Assembly (NCBI GenBank): GCA_033220425.1
Contig: CM065646.1
Coordinates: 5,959,501-6,023,500 of the forward strand
Length of the DNA stretch: 64,000 nucleotides
From: Lepraria neglecta
Taxonomy: Eukaryota; Ascomycota; Lecanoromycetes; Lecanorales; Stereocaulaceae
Reading direction: 5' to 3'
Shown: positions 47,467 through 57,289 of the stretch, one piece after another
How positions within the stretch are numbered: position 1 is the first letter of the stretch
How the letters are laid out: each line of letters begins with the position of its first letter
The notes under the pieces: model-generated
Seen by the model: the letters and a program-made list of their open reading frames with translations, nothing else
Database searches by the model: none
What the model was told of the DNA's origin: nothing
Made by a program: the position numbers and the translations under genes

Positions 47467-48963
47467 TCATGTCTTTTGTCTCTTGTTGCTATTTTTACGC
47501 TCAAGGATCTTGTCGCAGAGATCTTTCAGCTCCTGCTTCCGTGTCAAGGTTCCCCAGTCAAGTACATTGTCCATGTCGCGGTGCAGTTCGATCCAAGGCT
47601 CTGGGAATTTGAGATTGTACGTATGTAATTCATTTGCGTGCCAATTGATGGTGAGCAGTTGCCCTTCTTTGGAATATGCCTCTTCGACCCAATGGAAGAA
47701 CATCTTTGCATCCTGGGGAACAATAGCCAGGGAGAATGCGAAGGCCCGGGTATCGGTCCGGTAATGGTCGATGGGGATTTCTTCTTTGTTGTGTGAAATT
47801 TGGTCGGCCACATGATTCCCGTCTTCATCTTCTCCGTGCTGAGCCTTGTTATCCTGGTATATTCCCTCAGCTAGACGGTCGAATTTTCGCTTCAGCCGGA
47901 CCATTGCCGCGCCGTCCCGGGCGCATTGATTCTCAGCCTCATTGATGGGCTTTTCTGCGCTCTTGGCTTCCACTACAAAGAAAGGGTGGACCATGTCAAT
48001 TAAGAGACCGGCTCCATTCTCATCATTGGTACGTTGCTTATCATTCGAAAAGGCGGCTTGTTCTAAGCCGTAGGTCAGGTCAGGCTTTGGATTTTTCACT
48101 CGTGGTGCATGGTCAGCCAAAATCTTCAGAGCTGGATCTAGAATAACCAGTGGTGGAACCGAGCCTCGTGTGAAATCTGCGCTCCAATTGCATCTCAAGT
48201 GGTCCTTTTCCCACGCAGTTTCCATCCATCGGATTGCTTCTTCCTCGTCTTCTAGCTCACCATCTACTGTCGATTCCACAAGCCTTGTATCTTCGACGCC
48301 CCAGAATTTGTTCCATACATGGACGAGGAAGGTCAGTTCGTTACTGTTTGCATATTTCTTTGCGGTCTCTCGAAGCGCCAGACCTTCCTCCTTCCTGTAC
48401 ATATTTCGGCGCGTTAGCAGCGTTCCAAGTATTGGGAAGAGAGCCAGTGGAAATTGTTCAGACAAAGCTTGGGTGGGCAGATAGCAGGGTCAAACTCACT
48501 TCAGCGCTGATTGGCGGTCACCCTTAACAATAACCCTGGCTGTCTCAATGAGTTCCGCGCCTCGCGTTTCTGCACCTGAGTCATCGATGTAGATGTTGTT
48601 CAATTCCAGAGCCTTGCGTATAGAGCGTACAGTATGGCTGGTTGAGGTTGTGGTCGTTTTCGATTTCCGGCTCTTGTTGTCTGGAGTGGCCGGCATGGAT
48701 CTGTTCATTCTGTTGAATTGGTGTAGATTTCGTTTTGTGAGAGGGAAGCGTTGGGAGGAAGCTTGTGAGGATTCTGAACCTGGAGGGCTCTCTGAAATAA
48801 GAATTGGCCAGGGTAGAAGGGTGTTGAAAGAAGTCGAAGGGTTTGAAGAGCCGGAATCTTGGAAAGCGGTGTGTAGGTCTACTTTATGGATCTTGGTGTC
48901 ATGATCATTGCTGATGGTAGCACCAGAAAGACTATCATATGATCGCTTGCGTTTGCCACCCAT
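47467..48963 (-). CDS. PD-(D/E)XK-like protein of fungal type (DUF7924-like)
   Basis: Exons 48963-48500 and 48394-47467 (105-nt intron, AA|G = Lys) give 463 aa. The first 150 residues are Ser/Thr/Lys-rich and probably disordered with a basic start (MGGKRKRSYDSL). The second half has the nuclease-fold pattern KNPKPDLTYGLEQAA, with an Asp, then HPFFVVEAKS, with the E-x-K pair, as in PD-(D/E)XK enzymes. It continues with RAFAFSLAIVPQDAKMFFHW and a basic tail (KILERKNSNKRQKT). The name DUF7924 is my best recollection of the family and needs a profile search. Whether it cuts DNA is not known; such proteins are common in fungal accessory regions, and this one sits beside the transposon nest. Confidence 0.8.
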
Positions 48964-49395
48964 GTATATAGTGTTAAGTGCGTTAAAAGGTGAGAGTGAA
49001 TCGTGCGAGGTGTGGTTTAAATAGAGTAAACAACTGCAGTTATCTAGCGTGTTGAGGTTTTACCGCAATCTCAGCCCTACCTTAGCCCCACGCTACGTAT
49101 GCCAAGACCTTTGTCTCACTACGTTACTACTTTAGTAAGGTACAGAGTACAGTCAGATGGCCCGGAGTGTACAACAGCGCCTAGGACGATGACGATATGC
49201 CAGACCTTTCCCCCGCTTTACGTACGAATGCAAGGCCAGCCAAGCAGCCCTCCTTGTCGAGGAACTGCATTGAGCCATCTATGAATAGGAACTCTTGGTA
49301 AGGTGGAGGGACTCGAATGCGTGTGCACCGTATATGTAGTCGCATCCACAACGAAAGTGCAAATTGTCTAGAAGAGATCATGTGTGGACCCTCCC
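48964..49395. other. intergenic, no gene seen
   Basis: Promoter of the preceding minus-strand gene and left flank of the small inverted-repeat element. Confidence 0.4.
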
Positions 49396-49574
49396 ACTGT
49401 ATAACCCTATAGGGCTGAACCTCAAGCTGGCGAAGCGGGGCCCAAATACACCCCAAAGCCGGGACGCTCCGGGGGCCATTTTCGTCGCCCCAGGTAACCA
49501 GATTTAGATGATCAGGGTCTCTTTTCAGGGCCCGCTTCATCAGCTTTAGGCCCAGCCCTATAGGGTTATACAGT
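49396..49574. mobile_element. MITE-like element with 21-bp perfect inverted repeats
   Basis: ACTGTATAACCCTATAGGGC(T) at 49396-49416 is matched exactly in reverse at 49554-49574. The 179-bp unit has no coding capacity. The repeat itself contains the palindrome CCCTATAGGG. No clean target duplication was found; the right end runs into a direct repeat (49568-49599). Confidence 0.65.
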
Positions 49575-49599
49575 AAGCGGGTCCATACAGTAAGCGGGT
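49568..49599. repeat. 15-bp direct repeat ATACAGTAAGCGGGT, two copies
   Basis: Identical copies at 49568-49582 and 49585-49599, two bases apart. The first overlaps the right inverted repeat of the small element, so the second may be a leftover end of another copy or an aborted excision product. Confidence 0.75.
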
Positions 49600-49968
49600 G
49601 ATATCTTCGTGCGACAGACAATCTGTTGCAATATGGGTATTCCATCTGCGCTTGCCATCGTCGCGTAGTACGGTGCTCAGTTCTAGTACGGCTCCACCAA
49701 CATGTTCTCACTCCCACATGGCATTACCATTCTAGCGCATTCCACCCCTATTACTGCTCCATCTTGGCTGCAGAGCTTCATGTTATATAGCCGCATACTT
49801 CCATAGATTCTAGATCCTTAGGCTATGCAGTTTGAACCATCATATTGCCTTCTTGTAGTATTTCAACAGCATGGAAGCAGCTGCGAATTGATTGACACAA
49901 TATTAAGTACATAATTCTCTAACCCTAGGCTATCGCAACGCATCAATCTTCCTTTGCAATAACCGAAA
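49600..49968. other. intergenic, no gene seen
   Basis: Right flank of the small element and 3' flank of the exonuclease gene. Confidence 0.4.
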
Positions 49969-50912
49969 TCAGGATGGAGGCCCTTGCCATGGCGCCCTGG
50001 TCCAGTCTTCATAATCATTGTCGTCCCGATCATCGTACCAATCTCTTTCGGCCTGGTCGTCATACGGATCAAAGTCCTCATCGAAGTAATCGCGAGGAGG
50101 AGGCACGTAATTCCACTGATCCAAAGTCCTGTTCTGGTCCTCGCTCCACGAAGCTATGGCCCTATCACGGCCGTGGGGCTGGTACTCCGATCTCTGAGAT
50201 GCCGCGACGCGTTTCTTAGATTCTTCTTTGACCAGGTCTCGCCACCGAAAGGCCCGTGTTCCCCAGAACCTATCCCGCAACTCCGGAAGGCACTGGACAT
50301 CACCAGCACAGTAATCAATATTTCTTCGGGAATTGGACGCTGATTGAAAACCTCATATGAACCGCCATGTTCAGACTTGAACAATCGCTCCCCTTTCTCC
50401 TTCGCCAGCTTCCAGCTCGCTAATCCGCTCCCACCGAACGACATGAGCAAATTATTCTCAACACACTTAGCCAGGCTGCTCAAGAACTTCCTAGATTGCG
50501 TGGTCCTCCTCGTTGCACTTTCCATAAGCTGAACATCCTCTACCCCCTGCAACTCCACGCCGAAGTGCGCAAACAAGGCATCTGAATCGTTGCGAACGTC
50601 GAAGAAGACCTTGGCGATCATTTCGTCCTGAAGGATATCCTTCAGCGTCTTCTGTCTAACACCGGTGGTATTGAACGCTTGTGCACCTAGTACATGCATA
50701 TCGATGAGGCAGACGCGTCGGGTCGGGATTCCGGTATCAATTAGGAGGGTGAGGATCGAAATGGAGCCCTCACGGCAGAGGTTTACGCCTTCGAGATCGA
50801 TGTACATGGTTAGCGAATACGGAACTGGCGGTGCATAGCGGAAGACGAGCCAGTCGACAAGATCACCTATTTGTTTCGTGGTGTTGATAATTTCTGTCTT
50901 AATGTCCCTCAT
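49969..50912 (-). pseudogene. 3'-5' exonuclease domain protein (DEDDy, RNase D-like) with a frameshift
   Basis: ATG at 50912 (MRDIKTEIINTTKQIGDLVD) is the first in frame. Exo I is MYIDLEGVNL (D-x-E), exo II is KVFFDVRNDSDALFAHFG. The frame then runs to RPIPEEI near 50322. The exo III motif follows immediately but one base out of phase: DYCAGDVQCLPELRDRF (Y-x3-D). The second frame continues to a stop at 49969 with an Asp/Trp-rich tail (FDEDFDPYDDQAERDWYDD). Together they would be about 314 aa, so a single-base loss (or two-base gain) at 50318-50322 separates the halves. It may be a true mutation, an assembly error or programmed shifting. A 59-nt intron could also restore phase, but it would delete exo III. 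Confidence 0.8.
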
Positions 50913-51175
50913 ACTTAATTTAGAGGGTATAGCGCTACAGAATACTATAGGTGTAAGGAGGGAGTTTGACTCGGTTACGATACTGTTGGAAATCGTGGCA
51001 ATCAGCCCTACTACTAGTGGCTTGGCAACAACACGTTGTCTCAGAGATTTCACCTCCTGTATTTTACTCCTCTAGAGCATTATCTTATTCGGCCTGTGGC
51101 CTGTTATTCAACAGATACGTTCGGTGGGGTTGGAAGGGGATGATGATTCTGAGTGGGCGAAGCCTGCTACTTAAG

Positions 51176-51182
51176 TTATTGT
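51176..51182. repeat. candidate target duplication TTATTGT, left copy
   Basis: The same 7 bases follow the right end of the foldback element at 63147-63153. The left copy is separated from the element edge (51187) by four bases (TGGA; ATAA at the matching place on the right), so an 11-bp duplication with three mismatches is possible. Confidence 0.5.
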
Positions 51183-51294
51183 TGGACAAGTGAGTGCCCG
51201 TAATCTTCACAGAAGATTACCGTCAAACAGCTATATCTCACTTATTTTATACTCTATTTAGAAAATTTAAGCAGAATTAGAAAGCCATCGATTT

Positions 51295-51323
51295 ATCCCT
51301 TTCCTTGTGAGCGGTTGCAGCAC
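51295..51323 (+). repeat. left terminal inverted repeat of the piggyBac-like element
   Basis: Core CCCTTTCCTTGTGAGCGGTT; matches the reverse complement of 54723-54751 over 29 bp without a mismatch, counting the AT duplicated at the edge. Confidence 0.88.
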
Positions 51324-54300
51324 GCTAGTAGGGATTAATTGCAGGGTATATGATTGGCTGATGCAGACGTCTTGTCCAAAACCCCACCAATGTCAGGGGC
51401 CTGCCTAGAGCGAGTCGATAGGGGTGAAGTATGACTAGAAGAACATATCTAAGGAGAGAAGATAGATACATGAAGCCTGCGCGTCTTGGAGACGCGCCAA
51501 GCCGCTAGCCATGAGCGGTGATCGAACGTTCGATAACCATGTTCGATAACCATGCTCCATACTACGCGTATCGGCACCAACAGTAAGCAAAGGCCAAGCC
51601 GTGACAACCAAAATAGTAGGGAAATCGCGACAGCAACTATGTAGCAACCAACGATTTATTATAGAGCAAAAAATTGAGGCCTGCATGCATATAAAGCACG
51701 GGCTTAAGTCGTCTTAGGGTTTTCCCTTCCGGGCATGGGATTTAGGCTATGGGACAGGCAAAACTCCATGCATTGAGGGGGAACCCCCAAGGTTTCCAAA
51801 GCCTCCATCTTCCAAAAATCCTTTAGAACCTCCCTCTTATCCGGAGGTTCCATATCGTTCAAAAACGACATCTTCGCAGTTTAATGTAGAATCATGCCAA
51901 GCCCTCTTCTCATTGGTCAGCTCCGTGTGTATGCCATCTCTTCCAACAGTCCTTGCCCTCCACCCCGCATAGGGCAACCCCACAGCCTGCACAGCCAAAG
52001 CTTGTTTGATCTGCTCGCTTCCTAGGAACGTTCGTATCGATCTCGTCGCCAAAGCAACGCTTCTTAGGGCTCGGTGTTCGTGATCGTGAGGTAGATAGAG
52101 TCTTCTGATAACTGCACCAGGCACAGACTCGGCGTTTTTCGTAGAGCTTGATGTAACTATGGTAGATCGTAGGATCGAGTCGCTTTGTTCCTAGCATAGT
52201 CGTTTGCCTGTTAACCTCAGCCTTCCACGCAAATGCAAAGAGCTCTTGATATAGTAGCTGCCTGAAGTCTTTATGTTGCCTCTTCGTCCAGTGCTTCCCC
52301 GGAGCATGTACTCCGATCTTGAATGCGTTGATGCAGGCGTGGTCGAGCATCCAGTACCAGCTAGGATACCAGTTCTTCATAGCCTTCCGTTGAGTCTTAA
52401 AAGCTTGTCGATGCTGATCAGCGATATCTACTCCGCCCATATTATAGTTGTAGTCGTTGATATAGCGGGGTACCTCAAGCTCAGCACGGACGTGGCCATC
52501 GAATGGTTTTCGAGCAATAGTAGCGTTGGATGAGGTAGCTGCTGGCCTTTTTCGCCATCGCTTAATGACGTCAGTTACCTGGTTCACCGTGTGTACTGTC
52601 GACAATGAGAGCACCGTATTATTATCGATCCATCCCAAACAAAGCACGCCGTCCACTGGCACAGCAACTAGAGTACCCCACGGAAGTTGATGCCCATACT
52701 TCTCTTTCATAATCTGTAGGACGGCCGGGAAATCCACGCTGTTGTTGACTCGTGTAGTACCACATGCCCCGATTCCAACGATCTTCAGCTCTCGAAAAAG
52801 AGGCGTGGAGGTGAAAAGATTGTCAAGGTAGATCGTATAGGTTTGGCCGTCTTGTAGATTAGGGAGAGTGAGAGCTAATTGATAAACCACAGCCCCTGTA
52901 TCAGTAAGAAGCTCATGTTGTTTGAGCTCACCCGTCTTCCAGAAACGTGAGTAGAACAGAAAGCTGTATAGATAGCCTCCCTCACATAGAGCCCATATCT
53001 TGAATCCCTGCTTGATAGGCTTATTCTTCATCTTTAGAGTATGCTTTGAGCGTCCATAGAACTCTATCATCATCTCATCCACGCTGACGTTACTGCCCGG
53101 GATCCAGTGAGCCTGACAGTTCGCTCGAAATGTAGAGATAAGAGGCTCCAGCTTCCTCCACCACGCCTTGTTTAACAGACGTAGTTGCTCGGAGTTCATC
53201 TTCTCAATCTCGTCTTATATAGGATCCGGGGGCTCGGTAGGATCGTAGGGGCTGACGTGTAGAAATCGCTGTAATTGAGCAAACCGATCCTGGCGCATCC
53301 ATAGCTTAGTCGTATGCTGCGGCCCTACTAAATTAGTACTGTAACGTCAGGATAGCGAGTAACTTATGAGCTCACCGGTGAAGATATCCTTATGCCAGTA
53401 ATCGCTCGTTTCACCCTCTCGATGTATGCCCATATAGATCATACAGCCAGCGAATACCTTCAACTCATCCGAATTTGTAGGCCACCAGGCCCGTTGATTA
53501 CTATCATCGTCGATATCACCATAACATCTAGATCCAGTAGAATCCCGGCCTCGTTCAATAGCCCCTTGCTGCAGAGCGTAGTTATTTGTATTAGGGGCAA
53601 CAATCTTCCACATCTCTTCCGTCCAGAATAACGAGAATATAGCGAACGGGCTATCAAGATCAAGATCTGGAGGATGTATCGGTTGAGGTTCTCGCTTTGG
53701 GCCTTCTTTAAACGGTTCAAACGTAACTATTGCAGCGTCTACCAAAGCAGCACTAAAATTATCCTTTGAGAGACGACCGAGGGCGTCTCTTTCAAGCCTA
53801 GTCTGACTGGTAATAAGTTTTCTAGCCTCTACTAGACGAGCCTTTCTCTTTGTTTTTGTAACTGGCTTGCCATCCTCATCCTCAGTCTCATAGTCGATAA
53901 GCTGACTAGATTCCACAGTAGCAAGAGCTCCGTCCAATGCCTCATTTACCGTCTCACCCGCGGTGATCGCAACCGCAGTATCAGATGGTACGACAACGAC
54001 TGCAGAGTTTTTTACCACTGGCTTTCTTCCTCGCTGTCCGCTACCACCTTTCTTCGCTGGGGCTGGGGCTGTAGAGGGCTGGAAAGCGGAGTCTTCTTCG
54101 GTGACGGTGGGCTGCTCGCTCTCAAAGGGGACGTAGGTACGTAGCTCGTCTCGGGTGAGCCCCTCTTGCTGTCGCCAAGCAGGCGGTCGTATAGCTCTTC
54201 CAGATATTCTCGTCGTTATTCCACGCTCTTGACACTCAGTTAGATATCTATCCGATGGTACAGCTCCTCCTCTTGCTTGCCCAGGTTCAATTGGTCCAGG

Positions 54301-54749
54301 TACGCCGTCCATCCTACTTGCAGATCCAGAGATAAGCGATCCATGACAGGCATCAATTCCTCTTTCCAGTACAGAAATCGATCCTGCTGGTCCCTGGGAA
54401 GGATGTAGAGCCTCGTTAGGATGCTCCTGATGTTCCACCGGCGCCGTTGAAGATAGATTGACTCGACGTCGTCCCATAGCGGAGGTACTGGAGGGTAAGG
54501 AGGTTCAAAACGAGCAAAATTATCGAAAATTGTAAGACGTGCTTCTTCGGAACAATTCGAAAGCGACACATATACATGTGGTACCTCGATTTACACGAAA
54601 ATCGCGTGTATATATAAGTACCGATTGTACGAGGGTTGCTTTCGATTTCTACACTAAAAGCTAGCTAACCGCTTTGAATTAAGGTTTTATGCCAAGACGG
54701 CCGGATTAACTATTTACCTACGGTGCTGCAACCGCTCACAAGGAAAGGG
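51297..54749 (-). mobile_element. piggyBac-like DNA transposon inserted in the left foldback arm
   Basis: The 3453-bp element is bounded by 27-bp inverted repeats (CCCTTTCC...) and carries one transposase gene on the minus strand. The right arm of the foldback gives the empty site: it reads ATTTATAGTATATTTT where the left arm reads ATTTAT, element, ATAGTATATTTT. So only AT is duplicated, not the TTAA usual for piggyBac. The element is younger than the foldback it sits in. Confidence 0.88.
51910..54569 (-). pseudogene. piggyBac-type transposase, one internal stop
   Basis: Three exons fit by phase: about 54569-54262, 54208-53376 and 53327-51910, with 53- and 48-nt introns (the first with a CTAAC branch motif). 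The joined frame is about 852 codons with a single TAA at 53215-53217 (between PDPI and DEIEK), which CAA would become by one C-to-T change. The start codon is also unclear: 54569 reads GTG. N-terminal dimer region: FSLFWTEEMWKIVAPNTNNY and YMGIHREGETSDYWHKD. The three catalytic Asp blocks are intact: NVSVDEMMIEFYGRS, YTIYLDNLFTSTPLF and NYNMGGVDIADQHR. The C-terminal cysteine-rich finger is complete (CAWC...CAGCGVALC...CWKRWH). Apart from the stop it looks functional, so the copy is recent. Confidence 0.88.
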
Positions 54750-54751
54750 AT
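54723..54751 (-). repeat. right terminal inverted repeat of the piggyBac-like element
   Basis: Mirror of 51295-51323; followed directly by the rest of the left foldback arm. Confidence 0.88.
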
Positions 54752-54859
54752 AGTATATTTTATATATATAAAGTTAAGCCCTAACCCTAATGTATTAAAA
54801 GTTATTAAGGATTTAGTATATGAGTGCTTCGGGGGCGGCTGCGGGGGTAGCTTTAGGTT

Positions 54860-56355
54860 ACTCCGCAGGCAAAAACATATTTTTGAGCTTTCCTTAGCTA
54901 AATCTTAGCCAAATTTCAAAATTCGAACGGCGTTGCAAAGCGCATGCTTGGTTCCAGAACTGATGAAATTATTTCGATATTTCATGACGTATGTGGCGCG
55001 AGGTATCGCTGCGAAGAAGTTGCGGTGCGCATGATGTTCTAGGTCCGGGGCGCCAAGCTCAATGCTTGGCATTTGCCACCGAGCTTGCGCTGCCCCCAAA
55101 CCATGGCGAAACCGCTTCTTTTACTCATAAGTTTTGCGCAAATAGACCGATTTTGAAAAATTTGACGGTGTTGGAAAGCGCATGCTTGGTTCCAAAACTG
55201 ATGAGATTATCTCGATATCATATGACGTATGTCGCGCGGGGCACTACTGCGCGGTGCGTATTTAACTTTTGATGTTCTAGGGTCCGGGAGCGCCAAGCTT
55301 AATGCTTGGCATTTGCTACCGAGCTCGCAAAACATGGCGAAAACGCTTCTTTTGCTCATAACTATTGCGCAAATAGGCCGATTCTAAAAATTCTTGATGT
55401 GCAAGCAAGCTAATGATTGACTCCAAAACTAATGAAATCATCTCGATATCATATGACGTATGTGGCGCGGGGCATTACTGCGAAGAAGTGCGCAGCAGAT
55501 TCAACTTTTGGTGGTTGAAGGCGCTAGCCGAGAGAGGAAATGCAGCTCTAAAGGGATGCTCTGATTGGCTGCAAGTGCGGAATCCCTCCGAAAGTCCTCA
55601 TATTCTGTTATTAGGCTGCTAGTATCTTTCTTCTAATAACAGCGACATTCGGAGCAATTCCGCACTTGCAGCCAATCAGAACATCCCTTTAGAGCTGCAT
55701 TTCCTCTCTTGGCTAGCGCCTTCAACCACCAAAAGTTGAATCCGCTGCGCACTTCTTCGCAGTAATGCCCCGCGCCACATACGCCATATGATATCGAGAT
55801 GATTTCATAAGTTTTGGAGTTAGTTATTAGCTTGCTTGCGCATCAAGAATTCTTAGAATCGGCCTATTTGCGCAATAGTTATGAGCAAAAGAAGCGTTTT
55901 CGCCATGTTTTGCGGGCAGCGCGAACTCGGTGGCAAATGCCAAGCATTGAGCTTGGCTCCCCCAATATCAAAAGTTGAATGCGCACCGCAACTTCTTCGC
56001 AGCAATGCCCCGCGCCATATACATCATATGATATCGAGATAATTTCATGAGTTTTAGAACCAAGCATTCGCTTTCTAACACCGTCAAAATTTTCAAGATC
56101 GGTCCATTTGCGCAAAAGTTATGACCAAATAAAGCGTTTTTGCTATATTTCGCCCCCGGACCCTAGAACATCAAAAGTTGAATACGTATCGCAACTTCTT
56201 CGCAGCAATGTCCTGCGCTATACATGTTATATGATATCGTCATAATTTTATAGGTTTTGGAACCAAGTATGCGCTTTCTAATACCGTTCGAATTTTGAAA
56301 TTTAGCTGAGATTTGGCTAAGGAAAGCTCAAAAAACATGTTTTTACCTACAGAGT
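54860..56355. repeat. inner palindrome of the foldback element, arms made of tandem units
   Basis: Left arm 54860-55614, loop 55615-55632, right arm 55633-56355. Each arm consists of about three direct repeats of roughly 240 bp, each with GCATGCTTGGTTCC or its variant, GATATCATATGACGTATGT, GCGAAGAAGT, CCAAGC-AATGCTTGGCATTT and TGGCGAAA-CGCTTCTTTT in that order; the right arm repeats them in reverse. The stem near the loop is CTGTTATTAG/CTAATAACAG. Short open frames inside are by-products of the repeats. Confidence 0.85.
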
Positions 56356-56358
56356 TCC
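56354..56358. repeat. target duplication GTTCC, left copy
   Basis: Matches 62922-62926 exactly; the 5-bp size is usual for Ty3/gypsy integrases. Confidence 0.85.
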
Positions 56359-56785
56359 TGTTACGACCCACATCTGTTCGTTTACCTAACGGTGCGATAA
56401 ACAGGTATAGGTGTATATATCTTATGCTTCTGTGGGAGAGGAGTCACTCAGGTAGAATGGCAGTCTTTGTAGTTATAGGTAGTCAATGCGTTCTATGTTA
56501 ATAACTAGTAAAGTATAGTGCAAGGAGTACCAGGAAGATTAACCAAGTAATGGTTTACTAAGTTGAACACGCTGTTCCAAACAGTGGGCAAAGCCCCGTA
56601 TATGTAGATATAAGAAATCCTGCCAAGCACTCTTGATAGTATTGCTCGCACTGCGATCATTGCGATCATCGTTCCTGATAGTATTGCTCGCACTGCGATC
56701 ATTGCGATTATCGCTCTACCTGCCTGTCCTGTCCGAAGTCATCTGTCCTTCGCGACAGTCCTGTCAGAACCTTCTAGTTCTAACA
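56359..56785 (-). repeat. LTR (downstream copy of the gypsy element)
   Basis: 427 bp, starting TGTTACGACCCACATCTG on this strand. It contains a 42-bp direct duplication (56635 and 56677) with GCGATCATTGCGATCATCG. It differs from the other LTR mainly by C/T and G/A changes. Confidence 0.92.
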
Positions 56786-57289
56786 CTAGCTCCCCCCTCC
56801 AGATTTCTCGTCCATCCATCCTTCATGCCACCCATCTGTACTAAAAGATCGTCCAACCCAGCCATCCGATTAAAGGAGCTGGCTAGTGAACTTTCCGACT
56901 TCGTTATGCGACCCTGCTCCTGATGTGTTACCAATAGCAAGTAGTACCTTATAGGTGCTGATTCCGATAGATGTTCGAGTTGCGTTTCTAGTGGCCGGAA
57001 GTGCGACCTTGTAGTGTCACCCCTTGAGATACGTCGTGTTAAGAAAAAACGCAATGAGTTACGTGAGGAAGTTACTGATGCGCTTATAAAATTAGTACGC
57101 CTCTAGGCGTAATTAAACTTAGTTAAGAAGGAGAAGAAGAATATAGTAGACCGAGAGTTATAGAATATAAGGGAATTGGAGGAGGACTAACGTATCGCTC
57201 CTAAATCTTCCGATAACTTAATATTCAACGTCTCGTCCGAGTAGTTCGATCTCCCCGATAGGATAGAACTCCCTGAGAGCCTCGACTAG

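Noticed and set aside
50263-50321. A 59-nt GT...AG intron (GTTTTC...GTCCAG) that would restore the exonuclease frame
   Set aside because: It would remove the conserved RPIPEE and YCAGD residues, including the exo III motif; a base-level frameshift is more likely.
54779-54791. CCCTAACCCTAA, telomere-like, also in reverse near 62997
   Set aside because: Only two units, placed symmetrically in both foldback arms, so they belong to the element and are not a chromosome end.
55413-56115. Short frames inside the palindrome (70-90 codons)
   Set aside because: They are the same repeat unit read on both strands, with no start context or domain.
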